DNA of 64,000 nt from Enoplolaimus lenunculus (GCA_030248215.1 JASANG010003802.1:1-64000); one strand, 5' to 3'; shown: positions 45,191 through 56,775, numbered from the stretch's first letter. Notes: generated by a model not told the origin, from the letters alone. Made by a program: numbers and translations.

Positions 45191-48100
45191 ATGGAATATT
45201 TGTGTGTGCAATTTCCTGGATACGTGAAAAATAAGGACAATGTTATCGAATCTCTCGGCGGTATAGCCAAAATTTCTGAAGTATGTTTGCGGAATTTTTA
45301 GCTTCATGTCTATTCTTTGCATTCTAAGTTCACACACTCTACATAACGGACCGGAGTTATTGTTCAGTTTTTACTTTTCATACTACGTATTGTAACAAAT
45401 TCAAAACTCAAGAGTCGTAAAAATTCATAAAAGTTGCGTAAATTGTTTTGATGCAACTTAGCGGTGCAGATGACCCTACGTCTTCATAACTTTTTCCGAC
45501 TGAAACTCTTGCTTGGTTGGTTACGACAGGCAGTAACCGTTGATTCGTTAAGTATATTTCATATACACAATTATTTGTTGATTTGAGCGTCAACGATTTT
45601 TTTAATTAAGTCACGGCTCTCTTTCGCTGTAGGTCAATAATTAATAAAAATTGAAATATGAGTTTTTTCAAAATCTTGGTATTTTCGTGCTCAGAGCGAT
45701 GTGGCGGACCCGGAAATAAAATTTTCTCAGAAAATTTTTCACTTTTCCGTTTTTTCAGGTTTTTCACTTAATCTTAACGGCAATTATCAGGTGTTTACGG
45801 TTGATTGTTTAGTGCAGGTGGTTTGAGGAGCGCAGTCTTCCCATCCTGTTAATTTCCGTTAAAAAAAGCGGGGGTTCAAAGGAACGGCAGCCTCCCTGAA
45901 AAACTTAAATTAAAACATTCTTTTGGTACATAATTAAGCAAAGATCCGTGAAATATATTTGTTGTGGCGGTTTTTTTGTAGGGTGAGTTGATTGTGAAAA
46001 AATTTCATCATTGTGTTTTTCTTGTCAGCCTTGTGAACGGTATGCCATTTCTCTGTCTTCTTGGAATTTTTTCGATTACATGGAGAACCCTTATAACACA
46101 AATAGAATCGGAAAAATTTCGGAAAAATTTCAAAATCGATATTTTCCGGCTTTATGCATTGAACACGATTATAACAGAATTTATTGCAAAAAATCATTTT
46201 TTCGACTTATATTAATTTTTGACCCTATAACAAAGGAGTGCCTAAGTCAGATTACATATAACTGTCGACGTAAATTTAAAAGTTGTCGGAAGCATTACTC
46301 GTTATTTAAATTCCTTTAACCGTTTAAATAACATTGAATGTGTGGAATTCTTTGCCGGAAATTGTAGTATGTAGGAAGTATATCTATTTTTAAAAACGTT
46401 TGTATGAACACAAATTTCTTTTGTATAAATTTTTTTCGGGATCTTTCCAAGTGATCACTTGTGTGATTTCATTTGTTATTATACAACTGTTTACTGCTTT
46501 ATGTACTACGTACCTTTTTTCATTAAATCAATGAAGAAGTTTGAAAAATAGTGCATTATGGACTCTTTCAGGCGGTCAGTGACGGTAGTAATCTAGCGCT
46601 TGATTTTACACAAGGAAGAAATCTGTACGCCCATCCAGTTTGGAGCAAACGAGAAGACGGCAAATATGTAGTGTTGCGTGTACGTCGCCTGAAGAAAAAG
46701 CGCCCTAAATTCAGCGAAGAAGGTTGCTCAGATCAAGCAAATGTATCCGCAAACAATTACAGTTGTCATGTGATTGCAATGACAGATTATATATTGACAT
46801 TTAAGTGTAAGTTAGTTTTGTTTGCGGTCTGCTGTACACAACTTATTTATATCAAATATTTTCCACTATCTGTTCTGTTGTACTAATAATCTAATACAAA
46901 TTATCAAAGTTTATTTTATATGTTGAAAATCTGTCCCTGTGGTAGGACATTGTTGAAGAGGCTGGTTACGTGTTGCAGTGATAAAGCGTCTGCCTAAAGA
47001 TTCGTAGGTTGCTTGTTCGAAACCACCCGTAGCCAGCTTTCCCACCTGCTCAGTTAAGAGGTCTGAAGACCCGGTTCCTACCTAGACTGGCGCTTTAAAC
47101 ACGGTACCCAACAGGGTTCAACCAGCTAAGGATCCGTAACCCACTTTTCCAGCTGCTTAGTTAAAATGTCTAAAGTCCCGGTTCCCACCTAGATTGACAA
47201 TATATCACGAGAGCAAATACTTGTTTTTATATATTCAACCAGGCATAGTGTATAGGTTGTTCTGGTTTTCCGTAACAACAATTACCGTTTCGGACAACTT
47301 GGCTATCAACTGGGAGCATAATATAGGTGCTTGGGATACTTAGTCAATTTAAAATGTGCGTCCCAAAAAGATAAAAATGTCGGTTAGCTGTACGTAAAAA
47401 GTAGGAATGTGCCTATTAATCAACATCGGCACCGGTGATGTTCGTTATTTTTCGTGAGCATCGGCATCGGGATTGCAAAAAATGCCGATTTATTTCCGAT
47501 ACTTTTTGCACATAACAATCAGTTGGATTGCTATCAATTTAATTTCTGTGTGCATATCAGTGTGTCTCGTCAGAAAAACTGTTATCTTTCTGGCGTTTGT
47601 GTATGATGGTTTGGTTTTAAGTCTTCATTATAATAATGTAATGTAGAATCCTATCGGTTTATTAAGCATTGTGCACTAAAGTTGGAATCGGTTTGGCATT
47701 GTCAAAATTTCTAAATAAGAATCGGTATCGGCATCCGCAAAACTTTTAATATCGGCACATCCCTAATAAAAAGTAGCACGCTACGCGGTCCTGTTTCGTT
47801 TCAGCAATGATGGATTTTCAGTATTTGCCGGTCAGGCGAAGTGTTGATAAAACTGCTTACAAATCAATGCTTAACGAGTTGTTACCAAATTCATTTGAAG
47901 AGTGTTGTGATTGGTTCAACAAGGACAATTCGGAGGCAGCTAGCACTTCAACGCCCAAAGGTCAGTGTTGCTGATGATGAAGCGAAGTTGCGTTTCGATC
48001 AGTAATTCCCACTTTCCCTCCACTCACTAGTGTTAATTTGATAGAAGCACAAGTTCTCCAATGTTTCTGTGTATTGGTTTTCTAAGTCAAAGACAAAGCG

Positions 48101-49653
48101 TAAGCGTAACCTCAAGTCTAATACTATTTTATTAATCCAGTCATGTGCTGAAAAAGTGAACAACTACCTACCTTGAAGGATGTACGTACGTTTTGTAATT
48201 ATTATGATTAACCAAAATTGTTGCTTTATTTTTTGTAGTTAAATTGTTTTGTTTTTAGATAGGATAGACCGGTTGTTTTTACCACCTCATGTATTCTCAC
48301 GATTTATGGTGCCGACAAATTTAGTATTATGTCGCGAAGTGGACTTCCGGAACGAGCAACAACGCGAAATGCAGGCGCGGAAAGATGTTGTTGCTGCAAG
48401 TAAAACTTCTAAGTTTTGCTGTTGTATTTTTTCTTTTTTCGGAATTAATAGTGTCGCAAAACACAACGCGTTTTTGTATTTAGTTATGTGTCGTGATGTA
48501 ACCAAGACAAAGACCGATACTTGCCAAAACCGAGACGTCACTCCGTGATACAGTGGCTGGTGCTTCATATAGGATTGATGAATTGAAAACATAAATTATT
48601 CCCTAACATTTAGTCAGTTATTTCTCAAAAAAGCTGTAAAAACTGCAGATTAGTTTCAATGATTATTTCTATTTGTCTATTTTTAGATACGAGAACTGAA
48701 CGTAAAAGCTTAGCGATTGTGGTACGTGAAGATGACGAGTATCCAACAGGACCACCGCCACAAACCATTCAATATGCAAATGTTCGTGGAAAATCTGCAG
48801 CGCATCGAAAATTGATTGCAAAGGTTAGTGCTTCGTAAACACATATACGCAGCAAAATTTTTTATGAGGAGCTGCTTATATACAGTTTTTCAACATGGTA
48901 CAGCTAATTTTATTATTGGTGGGTTAATCAGGTGCTTGTGCTAAACGATTATGGTCCCTTGGACGATATATTGTAAATGTTGTCCGGTTGTTTTAAGACG
49001 TTCGAAGAGCGGCCATTATGGAGCAAGAATGCAATACTGTTGTTGACAGATATAGACGAGAAACACCTAAGGTACGTAAAATCCAAAGTGTAGATTTCAT
49101 GTATTGGGCACTTCATGTATGCGGACGACATTGTGTTTATTATCTCAATTTTACACTTGTATAAGGCATAATAGGTGTTTAGCTTTGTAAATCTAAGATA
49201 GAGATTTGGATTAATTATTAGCAGAGTAATACCTGAAAGGGTTTGTTAAATATTGCAGATCCGTTTTGCCCTTGTATGCGTTTTACATATCAACTGGTCC
49301 GTGGTCTCGTATGTGGTGTAAATACGGCTACGACCCAAGGAAAGATCCGAAAGCAAAGCAATATCAGATTGTTATGATAAGTTTTGGAAAAAGTCGAGGT
49401 AAACAGTGATCAAAATGTTGTCTCTGTACTTTCAAATGAGAAATGTAAGGCAATTTAAGGTTTGGATATGATGCAACCGGATTGTAAAATACCAGAAATG
49501 GAACTGGCACCGAAAGTTTTAAATTTTCATTTTTTTCTACCAACTACGATATTTCTGATATTTTTGGATACTTAGTATCTTTTGTCAGATTGTGATGCCG
49601 TATAGAACATATTGTTTGCTATTATTATTGTTATTATTATTATTATTATTATT

Positions 49654-49705
<52 letters not shown>

Positions 49706-51703
49706 GGTAGGAATCGGCGGTCTCTGTCAAAAAACCGAGACCGAGATCCAACCTCGATTTTTAAGCATTATCCGAAATTAAAAAACTTTTGAATATTTTT
49801 ATCTATGTACCTTGATTGAGTTGCCGCTTCATACAATTAAACTAACAAATCGCCACCACAATTTTTTTTACTTTATTTTTCACTTGGCTACGGTTGCCAT
49901 ACCCTTCGAACAGGATTGGGACAGATCACGCTGGCTCAAAACACCCTCGGTACAATCCCTAATTCAGAGCTATAGTGTTTTTTGCTCCCAACCAAGCCAA
50001 ATAGACTGGAAAATTTTTTAACATAGCTTGACGTTATAAATGCGGATGAGCCATAATTTTTTAAACGATGTCTTAAATGTTTTAAACGCGAAAATGCAAC
50101 TATTTGTACTGTGTCACAATAAAAACAATGTCTTTTGGGTTTCCTTTCAAAAATAGAATTTTAGGTAGCCGGAGGGATCATTCTGTTTCTCAAATCGCTG
50201 TATAACTAGCTAGCAATGCTTCATAATCGTTCGCTGTCTTTGTAAGCGAAATGCGCAAGTACTTCCGGGCCAAAGCTGCTATCTAAGGAAAATTTTTGTG
50301 ATTACTTATCACTTTTTTACCTCTTTGGTCTCGGTTGGCAAACCACCGAGATTGAAAAAAGCGAGATCGAGACCAGCCAAATTCTGAGACTTGCCGAGAA
50401 CCATACCAATACCCAGACCGCCCATCCCTGGTAACAGGTACTATTGTTGTTGTTCTTCTTGTTGTTCTTGATAATGCTGTATTTTAGTTGTTTCTGAAGA
50501 TGCTATTATACAACCGAAATCCTATATTCACACCCGTTTGCGTGTTGCATCAAATATGCCTGGGCTTTCGGTGACTCAAAACCAACAGAAATGGACGGTG
50601 AGAGTTGACTTTTTTATTTAGTTAACGGAGTTAAAACACTGTTGATTAGTAAATGGCTATTGGTAGCTCGACTTAATTGTCTTTTTGTATTGTTTATGTT
50701 AGAAATTGGTCTAACTCAAATATCTTGTTGAATCTAAAAATGAGTATTTTGCATCAGGATTCTGTGTACAAGTTTCGGCGCGGCACAATTCCACCGTTTC
50801 GACAGTTATTCTATCAGTTGTGTGATATAGATCTTCCAGAAGCTCAGGTAAGTTCTATAATAATGGCTTGAGGGAACGTATTTTCGTTTTTAGTTTAGTG
50901 ATTGGTTTCTGCTTAAGGTGATTATACTTTACGTGATAACAAGGTTTTGATCAAGTACTACAGGTGTTGGATTCGAATTTGGCGCTTGAATTTTCATAAA
51001 CTTGTTTTAGTTTCTATTTTTTGGCAATTTTGTTTCATTTTGATTTTCATTTCGAGTATCGAGATTGTAATAAAAATTAATAGGTCGATTTAAACTACAT
51101 TTTTTCCTTTTTCTGTGTGGCTTTAGCAAATTGTACACGATACATCACATCCTGATACTTGCGATTCGTTCATTGGATGGACAAGTCCTGGTCAACTGCA
51201 AGAAGTACGGGCTGCAATCAACGCTGATGTTCAAGCAACTCTTGATGGTGAAGGCATGTTAGCTTATGGTGGTTTGTCCAATGTTGCTTTTAGGGACGTC
51301 CCGTTTTCTCGGAGGACTACAATAGAGTAGGCTTAGAAGTTACATTAATTTCCTTTTGATGTTCAATTTTACAATTACGCTGTCGATTAGGCTTAGACTG
51401 TTATTATCCTAAAGCTAACATTGTCAGCGTGCTTTAGTCATTGTTGTTCGTTTTGCCATTAGTTGTGCCGACTATAATCAGTTGTAGAGTATTTTTTCTG
51501 GTGTATATATGACTGTTGTGTAAAATGGTAACATGGTGTTCGCAAATTATAGTTTATACTAATGTTACTGTGGCCATTGTGTGTTGCATCCGTATTCTTC
51601 CTAACTATTTGTTTGATGGTTTATTTTTTCCAGACTCTTGCAAAATTAGACATTACGAAATGAAAAACTAAGTCATTTAGTGCGCGATATTTTACAAAAT
51701 CAG

Positions 51704-51763
<60 letters not shown>

Positions 51764-51943
51764 ATACAACATAGCTAAAACTGTCGTTTGTGGTGATTGA
51801 ATTTGCTTTTGCGTTTTGCAGCAGAAAGCACCGTTTGCGACGGAAACGTGTCCGTTGCAGAACATGAAGACCAGTTTGTTGAGGATGAAGATGTTGATAT
51901 GATGTCAGATGTTGCGTCAAGTTTGGCACCAATGATGAATTAG
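45191..51943 (+). CDS. gtf3c5: General transcription factor IIIC subunit 5 (TFIIIC63/Tfc1 family)
   Basis: Eleven exons in phase: 45191-45280, 46572-46806, 47805-47960, 48259-48399, 48687-48823, 48998-49071, 49259-49398, 50488-50597, 50758-50847, 51127-51247, 51822-51943. The product is about 471 aa, a little shorter than human GTF3C5 (about 519 aa). Known role: part of the TFIIIC subcomplex that binds the A box of tRNA-type promoters and recruits pol III. Landmarks that follow the human order are MEYLCVQFPGYVKNKD at the start, YAHPVWSKR, MMDFQYLP, FEERPLWSKNA, STGPWSRMWCKYGYDPRKDP, DSVYKFRRGTIPPFRQLFYQ and LCDIDLP. The tail is acidic (EHEDQFVEDEDVDMMSD), as in the family. The start ATG follows an in-frame stop. 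The last acceptor is a GCAGCAG tandem, and both AGs keep the frame. AATAAA lies at 52077-52082. Confidence 0.92.
46950..47195 (+). repeat. tRNA-derived SINE in gtf3c5 intron 2
   Basis: The head reads GGCTGGTTACGTGTTGCAGT then GATAAAGCG, with a B box TTGCTTGTTCGAAACCACCC about 30 bases on. The body AGCTTTCCCACCTGCTCAGT-AAG-GGTCTGAAG, CCGGTTCCTACCTAGACTGG is repeated immediately downstream as a diverged copy (about 47125-47192). It is a different SINE family from those at 42-44 kb. Confidence 0.65.
47402..47765. mobile_element. hAT-type MITE, TAGGAATGTGCC ends, in gtf3c5 intron 2
   Basis: Begins TAGGAATGTGCC and ends GGCACATCCCTA, which are inverted. The flanks GTAAAAAG (47394-47401) and ATAAAAAG (47766-47773) match at 7 of 8 positions, an 8-bp target duplication. 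Both arms carry GCATCGGCACCGG / CGGTATCGGCATCC repeats. TAGGG-ATGTGCC termini and 8-bp duplications fit hAT elements. The element ends about 40 bp before exon 3. Confidence 0.82.
48481..48545. repeat. TCTCGG-family fragment in gtf3c5 intron 4
   Basis: CAAGACAAAGACCGATACTT then GCCAAAACCGAGACGTCAC resembles the right arm of the TCTCGG MITEs. Too short and worn to delimit. Confidence 0.4.
49613..49706. repeat. ATT/AAT microsatellite that reverses orientation
   Basis: About 40 bp of TTA repeats (with single GTT interruptions) switch at about 49656 into about 50 bp of TAA repeats. The two halves are complementary, so one strand can fold into a hairpin. It abuts the MITE copy starting near 49710, inside gtf3c5 intron 7. 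Confidence 0.95.
49710..50432. mobile_element. Long TCTCGG-family MITE, reverse copy, in gtf3c5 intron 7
   Basis: The left end is TAGGAATCGGCGGTCTCTG and the right end GACCGCCCATCCCTG. The interior carries, in inverse order, the unique blocks of the 40293-40974 element, for example CAATGTCTTTTGGGTTTCCT, GGAGGGATCATTCTGTTTCT and TTTGTAAGCGAAATGCGCAA. Its right end lies about 55 bp upstream of exon 8. The left flank is microsatellite, so a target duplication cannot be judged. Confidence 0.8.
51707..51763. repeat. TGT microsatellite in the last gtf3c5 intron
   Basis: About nineteen uninterrupted TGT triplets lie about 60 bp upstream of the tandem acceptor of the final exon. On the opposite strand the run would read as poly-Asn in one frame, but no gene is supported there. 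Confidence 0.95.
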
Positions 51944-52076
51944 TTTTGCTGGTCATAATCAGAGAAGACTGATAACTATATGTTAGCGAAGACTATTTTT
52001 AACGAGCGTAACCAGGGAAGATTGATAATTATGTTAGCTCAGAATGGCTTTGTGAGACGTAGCCTGATTTGCCTGA

Positions 52077-52082
52077 AATAAA
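52077..52082 (+). promoter_or_regulatory. Likely polyadenylation signal of gtf3c5
   Basis: AATAAA lies 134 bases after the gtf3c5 stop codon, in CTGAAATAAATAATGG. It is the first canonical hexamer downstream. The cleavage site is not known. Confidence 0.6.
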
Positions 52083-52099
52083 TAATGGTTTTATAAAAT

Positions 52100-53429
52100 T
52101 TCATTCTTAATGTTCATGTCAAGAACGAATGTTAGAAATGTGGTTGGTTTATTAAGTTGCACCGTTGGCCCGTGAAACACCGGAAATGCTGCGCAGTGGC
52201 CGCTCGTGCGGTAGTGGTTCAACTAGTATGAAATTAAAAAATTTGGGTACTTGCCTTAAATGTGAAATTTTTGTCAACTTTCCATTAAGTGTACTGTTTT
52301 CCAACTAATTATGCGGACTTTTCGTTATAACGGGGCATGTTGAGACATTTTTTATCCCTATTAGACTATTGGGTAACATATTGTCTGCTTATTAATCCCA
52401 TATCATATTCAAAAAGTCGTAGTGGTCTGCTGTCATGTGTAGGTCACCTATTGTTCTTCAATATAGGCTATTCGACATGTCTGCTAATATGACATGATAG
52501 GTTTTTAATTGTCTGAATACTTGAGGTAACATAATTAAATTATCCTAATGAATATCATATGATACTGGAAACTGAAATTTGAGTTTTTAAGCTATGACTC
52601 TGTAGTTCTGAGCGATTTTGTGTCGGAAACGAATTTTCCGACGGCGACGTGTATTTGGTATATTAAAGCGCATCTGTGCCACTAACATGTAGCTTTCGAT
52701 TCATTTAAAAGCATGTGAAGATTGCATTGTCTTGCTGAATATGATTGAAATTTTGAGAGCACTGGTTTGCAGTTTAGTGTCATATGACATTTGAGTTTTG
52801 TCTGCTCACCACATATGAGAGCTCGAAAACCCGGGTTGACGTCGATTGATCATGAGACCTGACCCGCCTGCACCGGTTGTAACGTTAATCCTGCATAAGA
52901 CAGTGGATTCTAGTATAATTATGGTTGTATGCGTTTGTGCTAAAAAATTTAAATATCGGTTGTCTATTAATTGGAGCTATAAAACAATGTAAAATAGGAC
53001 GTGACAAAAACCTGAGCTAGTCAGTGTCGGACAACAAATTTTGATGGGACCTGTCTGAACCGATTGCGAAGCAAAGTTGTAAACAATATTGCATTGCTAT
53101 TCCGGCAAGGTATAAAGTGTCAAACTTTTTAAGCTTTTTTCATATTAATCTCAAGCTTTGATAAACATGAAAAAAATTTCAGTGTTGAAAGCATCGCAAT
53201 CTGCAAAAATTCTACGGGAGCTGCCAGACGATTTTATGCCAAAAATGGAGGCGAACATTTATTATTAATTGCGGATTGTAAAATCTATTAGTACCTACTG
53301 CAACCGGTAGTCCGTGAAATTTTTTGGCGACACGTAAAAACATTTTCCCCACTTCTGTTTATGCAAATGAAATACTACTTTTTCTTCAGTTTTGGACTTT
53401 GGTGCCCTACTTTTTTCAGGCACACAATC
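52100..53429. other. Intergenic, no gene seen
   Basis: Non-coding in all frames. It contains a further ATATCATATGATACT palindromic motif at about 52552 and a related GTGTCATATGACATT at about 52778. No complete transposon could be delimited. Confidence 0.5.
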
Positions 53430-54376
53430 ATTGAGCGAAGCGAAACGCGAAGCGTTTTATGTTTTGTACTTGGGGGTCGAAAGGTGGATGTCCGTCTGTC
53501 CGTCCGAAAAGAATCTCAGGAACGGCTGAACCGATTTTGATAAACTTTTTTTGTTTGAAAGCCAATTATCCTGGGGTGTTAACCTCGCATTGGGGTTTTA
53601 AAATTGCAAGCCGTTTAGTAGTTACAGGCTAGTTTGCATAATTAAATAAGCCTAAATTAGGACTTTCCATAATATTTCACTAATTATTACAGTTAGAAGC
53701 AATCTAATTTTAGCATTAAAGGGTTTTTGGGTGCGAAGAATCAACGTAGACTGTTTACAAACCTCCAAACCCGATGATTGAACAGTTAGCTAATAGATAA
53801 TTTGCATATTAGTATAGGTTATAAGTCTAAATTAGGACTTACAATATTTCACTAATTATTAAGGTTAAAAGCAATATAATTTCAGCGCTAAAGGGTTTTT
53901 CGGTGCATGGAATTTGAATAAATAGATTACAAACATCCAAAACCGATAATTGAATAGTTAGCTAATACCTAATTTGCATATTAGCTTAATTAACAAGGCA
54001 AAACTATGACTTTTTAAATTATTTCAATAATTTTTAGGGTTCACTGAAGGTTTTTGGGTGAGAGGAATCTGAATAAATTGTTTGCAAACCTCCAACACCG
54101 ATGATTGGATAGTTAGCTAATAGTTAATTTGCATATTAGCTTAATTGACAAGACAAAATTAGGAGTTAGCTAATAGTTAATTTGCATATTAGCTTAATTG
54201 ACAAGACAAAATTAAGACTTTTTAAATTATTCCAAAAATTATAGGGTGGCTGAAGGGTTTTTGGGTGCGAGGAATCTGAGGAAATTGCTTACAAACCTCC
54301 AAAACTGATAAATGAATAGTTAGCTACTAACTAATTTGCATATTACCTTAATTGCTTACCCACTACGACTGGTAAT
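53430..54376. repeat. ~0.95-kb dispersed repeat, copy 2
   Basis: Same orientation and order as the copy at 22987: ATTGAGCGAAGCGA, GCGAAGCGTTTTATG, GGTCGAAAGGTGGATGT, CCGTCTGTCCGTCCG, GAATCTCAGGAACGGCTGAA, AATTATCCTGGGGTGTTAAC and a closing CCACTACGACTGGTA. The interior is made of three to four diverged blocks, each with TTTGCATATTAGCTTAATT and GGTTTTTGGGTGCGAGGAAT. Block length differs from the 124-bp units of copy 1, so the blocks were shuffled or expanded separately. Confidence 0.8.
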
Positions 54377-55597
54377 ATCCTGTCAATTCTGACTGGTGGA
54401 AGATGTCAATTCTGACTGATTGAGGACTGTAGGAATGTATAGTCATGAAATAAACTATGATACATGGTTAATTACCCTTTAAAAACACAAATTTCCCGCC
54501 AGTGCATGAGTTTGTTGGTATGCATTGTTAGTGTTAGTAACAAATTTAGATCCTAAAACTAAATGAGGCGCCCATACCAAATTTTTACCGATGCCGATAC
54601 CCCTATAAACTTATTAATAAACACATCCGTAGCCGGTTTGTGCGCTGGCTCTTTCTTCAACATACTTAGTTTGACTCATGAATGCTAAAAATCTGGCTTG
54701 GGAAAAGTATGGCAAGACACGAGCAATGATTTTGAAAATTTCAAATTCATAGCAATCATATTTTGTTCTAAAACCTAACGCTCACCTGGTGATAGGTGCT
54801 TCACATGAAGAATATTAGAACATAAGTATTAATTGTCTTAAATGTTTAATGCAGAGTTGTGTGAAAAATTCGTTGTATTATTCGTGACCTGTTCTCATTA
54901 TGCGGTCGTGCTTGCTACTTTTAGATGGTTGTTCGGCAGATTTTTAACCTGCATGCACGTGGATGTGCAATTGCAATATGAAATAGTAATACATTGGAAA
55001 GACTACATCTTGCATTTGTGGAACGTAAGTTATTTTTTGGTCTTCAGCTGGAACGGGAAGCGGTCGCCCGCAGCTACCCCTGATTAGAGCTATGACAGAG
55101 AGTGGAAGGTAAGGCAGTAGTCCTCTAAATTGGTAAACTATTATGGTTGAGTGTGCTATTTCTGTTCAAAAATTTTCATGAACTATTATTTGTTTTACAA
55201 AAAGAGTGCGCCAGGCAAACAAGGCAATAGTGCCTGAATTAACTTCAAAGTGAAATAGGTAAAGATCCGCGATTTTTACCGGGAGTCGCGGTTTAATTCA
55301 TCACCCATTTTTTAATTCTTACCTGAAATAATTAAACCGGTTTAATTCTTCACCCGGAAAAATAAAACCGAAATCGCGGTTTAATTCTTCCACCCGCGAA
55401 ATCCTTGCCGCTGCGGCATATCTTGCCAGTAGTACAATTTTTGTGTATGCGACAGTAGTATCCTCGGAGGGTGACGATACAGTCTTAAATTGTGACTTGC
55501 AACATTAGAAGGGTTCCTTGTTTTTAAAGAAAAACGAATTTACATGTATAAAATGTAAATTACTTTAAATACCGTGACACCGACCATTAGTCATATG
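54377..55597. other. Intergenic, repeat-laden
   Basis: Contains a GATGCCGATACC fragment (about 54590) and a CGGTTTAATTCTTCACCC inverted-repeat patch (about 55270-55410) related to one at 5.3 kb. It also has an 81-codon frame at 54842-55087 with no recognisable family. No gene is supported. Confidence 0.45.
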
Positions 55598-56363
55598 CAG
55601 GTATGGGAGTCTCGGCCAATGTTACTTTAAAGGCCGTGCCATTTTCCCGGGACAGAAATGTACCAGGAGTGCACGTCCCATTTTCCCGGGACAGCAATGT
55701 ACCAGGAGTACATTCAAAAAATATAATTGGGACAGCGGGACAGATGGAACAGTTGGGACAGATGGAACAGTTGGGACTGATGGGACAGCTGTGACACTTG
55801 GGACAGTTTGGACAGATGGGACAGATATATATGTATATATATATTTATATATATCCTACGTAAATATATGTGCCTGTGCATATGTAAACAGGAGCACATA
55901 AGCGTGCACTCCGGGTATATTTGTGTCCAGGGAAATTGGGACGGCATTTATAGTAACATGGGCCGGAGTCTCGGTCTTGGTCTCGACAAGTCTCGATATT
56001 TGGCAGGTCTCGGTCTCGGTCTCGCTTTTTTGAATCTCGGTGGTTTGAAACCGAAACCAAAGTCGAGGATGCAACAAATGTGTGAGTATATTGTTGAAGT
56101 AAGTGATAGTTGATGCATAAAATTTTTCCCTAAAATTATGAAATTTCATAGTTTACGCAATATTTACGAGCAGATATTCTGAAAAAAAACACAAAAAACT
56201 GTAAAAACACCAAAAAGTACGAAAAAGCATTAGAAATAGTTTATTTTGAAAATTTTAATTTTTTAGAGTGATGGCCAAAAATTGGCCTAGACCGAAACTT
56301 TTCTTGGCAGATCTCGGTAGTCGAGTCTCGGTCTCGGGTTTTAACCGAGACCGCCCATCCCAG
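55598..56363. mobile_element. TCTCGG-family MITE interrupted by a second MITE
   Basis: The left end is CAGGTATGGGAGTCTC (55598-55613). After the insertion at 55614-55964 the element resumes with GGAGTCTCGGTCTTGGTCTC and runs to CCGCCCATCCCAG at 56363. The outer flanks GTCATATG (55590-55597) and GCCATATG (56364-56371) match at 7 of 8 positions. Removing the insert and one duplication leaves about 407 bp, similar to other members. Confidence 0.85.
55614..55964. mobile_element. GGCCMATGTTAC-family MITE with 9-bp minisatellite core
   Basis: 351 bp with terminal inverted repeats of about 60 bp. The left starts GGCCAATGTTACTTTAAAGG and the right ends CATTTATAGTAACATGGGCC. A perfect 8-bp target duplication, GGAGTCTC, is at 55606-55613 and 55965-55972. 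The core (about 55733-55825) is roughly ten units of a 9-bp TTGGGACAG / ATGGAACAG minisatellite, followed by a short AT-rich TATATATG stretch. The target lies inside the arm of a TCTCGG MITE. Confidence 0.9.
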
Positions 56364-56409
56364 GCCATATGATCAGAAAACTCCTATCTCTATATTCTCC
56401 TCAACAGAG

Positions 56410-56767
56410 CACCGATGGACCGTCTCGGTTAATAACCGACACCAAGACCGACATCTGACTACCGAGACCTGAGAAGAAAACTCTCGGACTCGGTCAATTT
56501 TTAGTCATCACCGAAAAAAATTAAAATTTTCAAAATGAATTATTTCTGATGCTTTTTTCGTGTTTTTTATGTTTTCGATAGGTTTTTGTGTTTTTCGTAG
56601 TATTTTTATGTTTTTTACAATATCTGCTCGAAATTATTGCGTAACTGTGCAATTTCGACTTCTGGTCTCTGTTCCAATTACCGAGACTTAAAAAAAGTGA
56701 CACCAAGACCGAGATCTGCCAAATACGGAAACTTGCCGTGACCCCGAGACCGAGACTGCCATCCCTG
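56410..56767. mobile_element. TCTCGG-family MITE
   Basis: Begins CACCGATGGACCGTCTCGG and ends GAGACTGCCATCCCTG. Flanks CAACAGAG (56402-56409) and AAACAGAG (56768-56775) match at 7 of 8 positions. 358 bp, with a non-coding interior (GTCATCACCGAAAAAAATTA, TTTTCGTGTTTTTTATGTTT). Confidence 0.82.
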
Positions 56768-56775
56768 AAACAGAG

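Noticed and set aside
46551-46886. Separate 111-codon gene
   Set aside because: It is exon 2 of gtf3c5 read through its donor into intron 2.
47965-48000. Hammerhead ribozyme core (CTGATGATGAAGCGAAG)
   Set aside because: The CTGATGA box is followed at once by GAAG without a stem II, and no flanking stems pair.
49592-49792. 66-codon frame with poly-Leu and poly-Ile
   Set aside because: Translation of the ATT/AAT microsatellite joined to a MITE end.
51621-51956. Minus-strand 111-codon frame with a poly-Asn run
   Set aside because: It runs antisense through the TGT microsatellite and the last gtf3c5 exon; a shadow frame.
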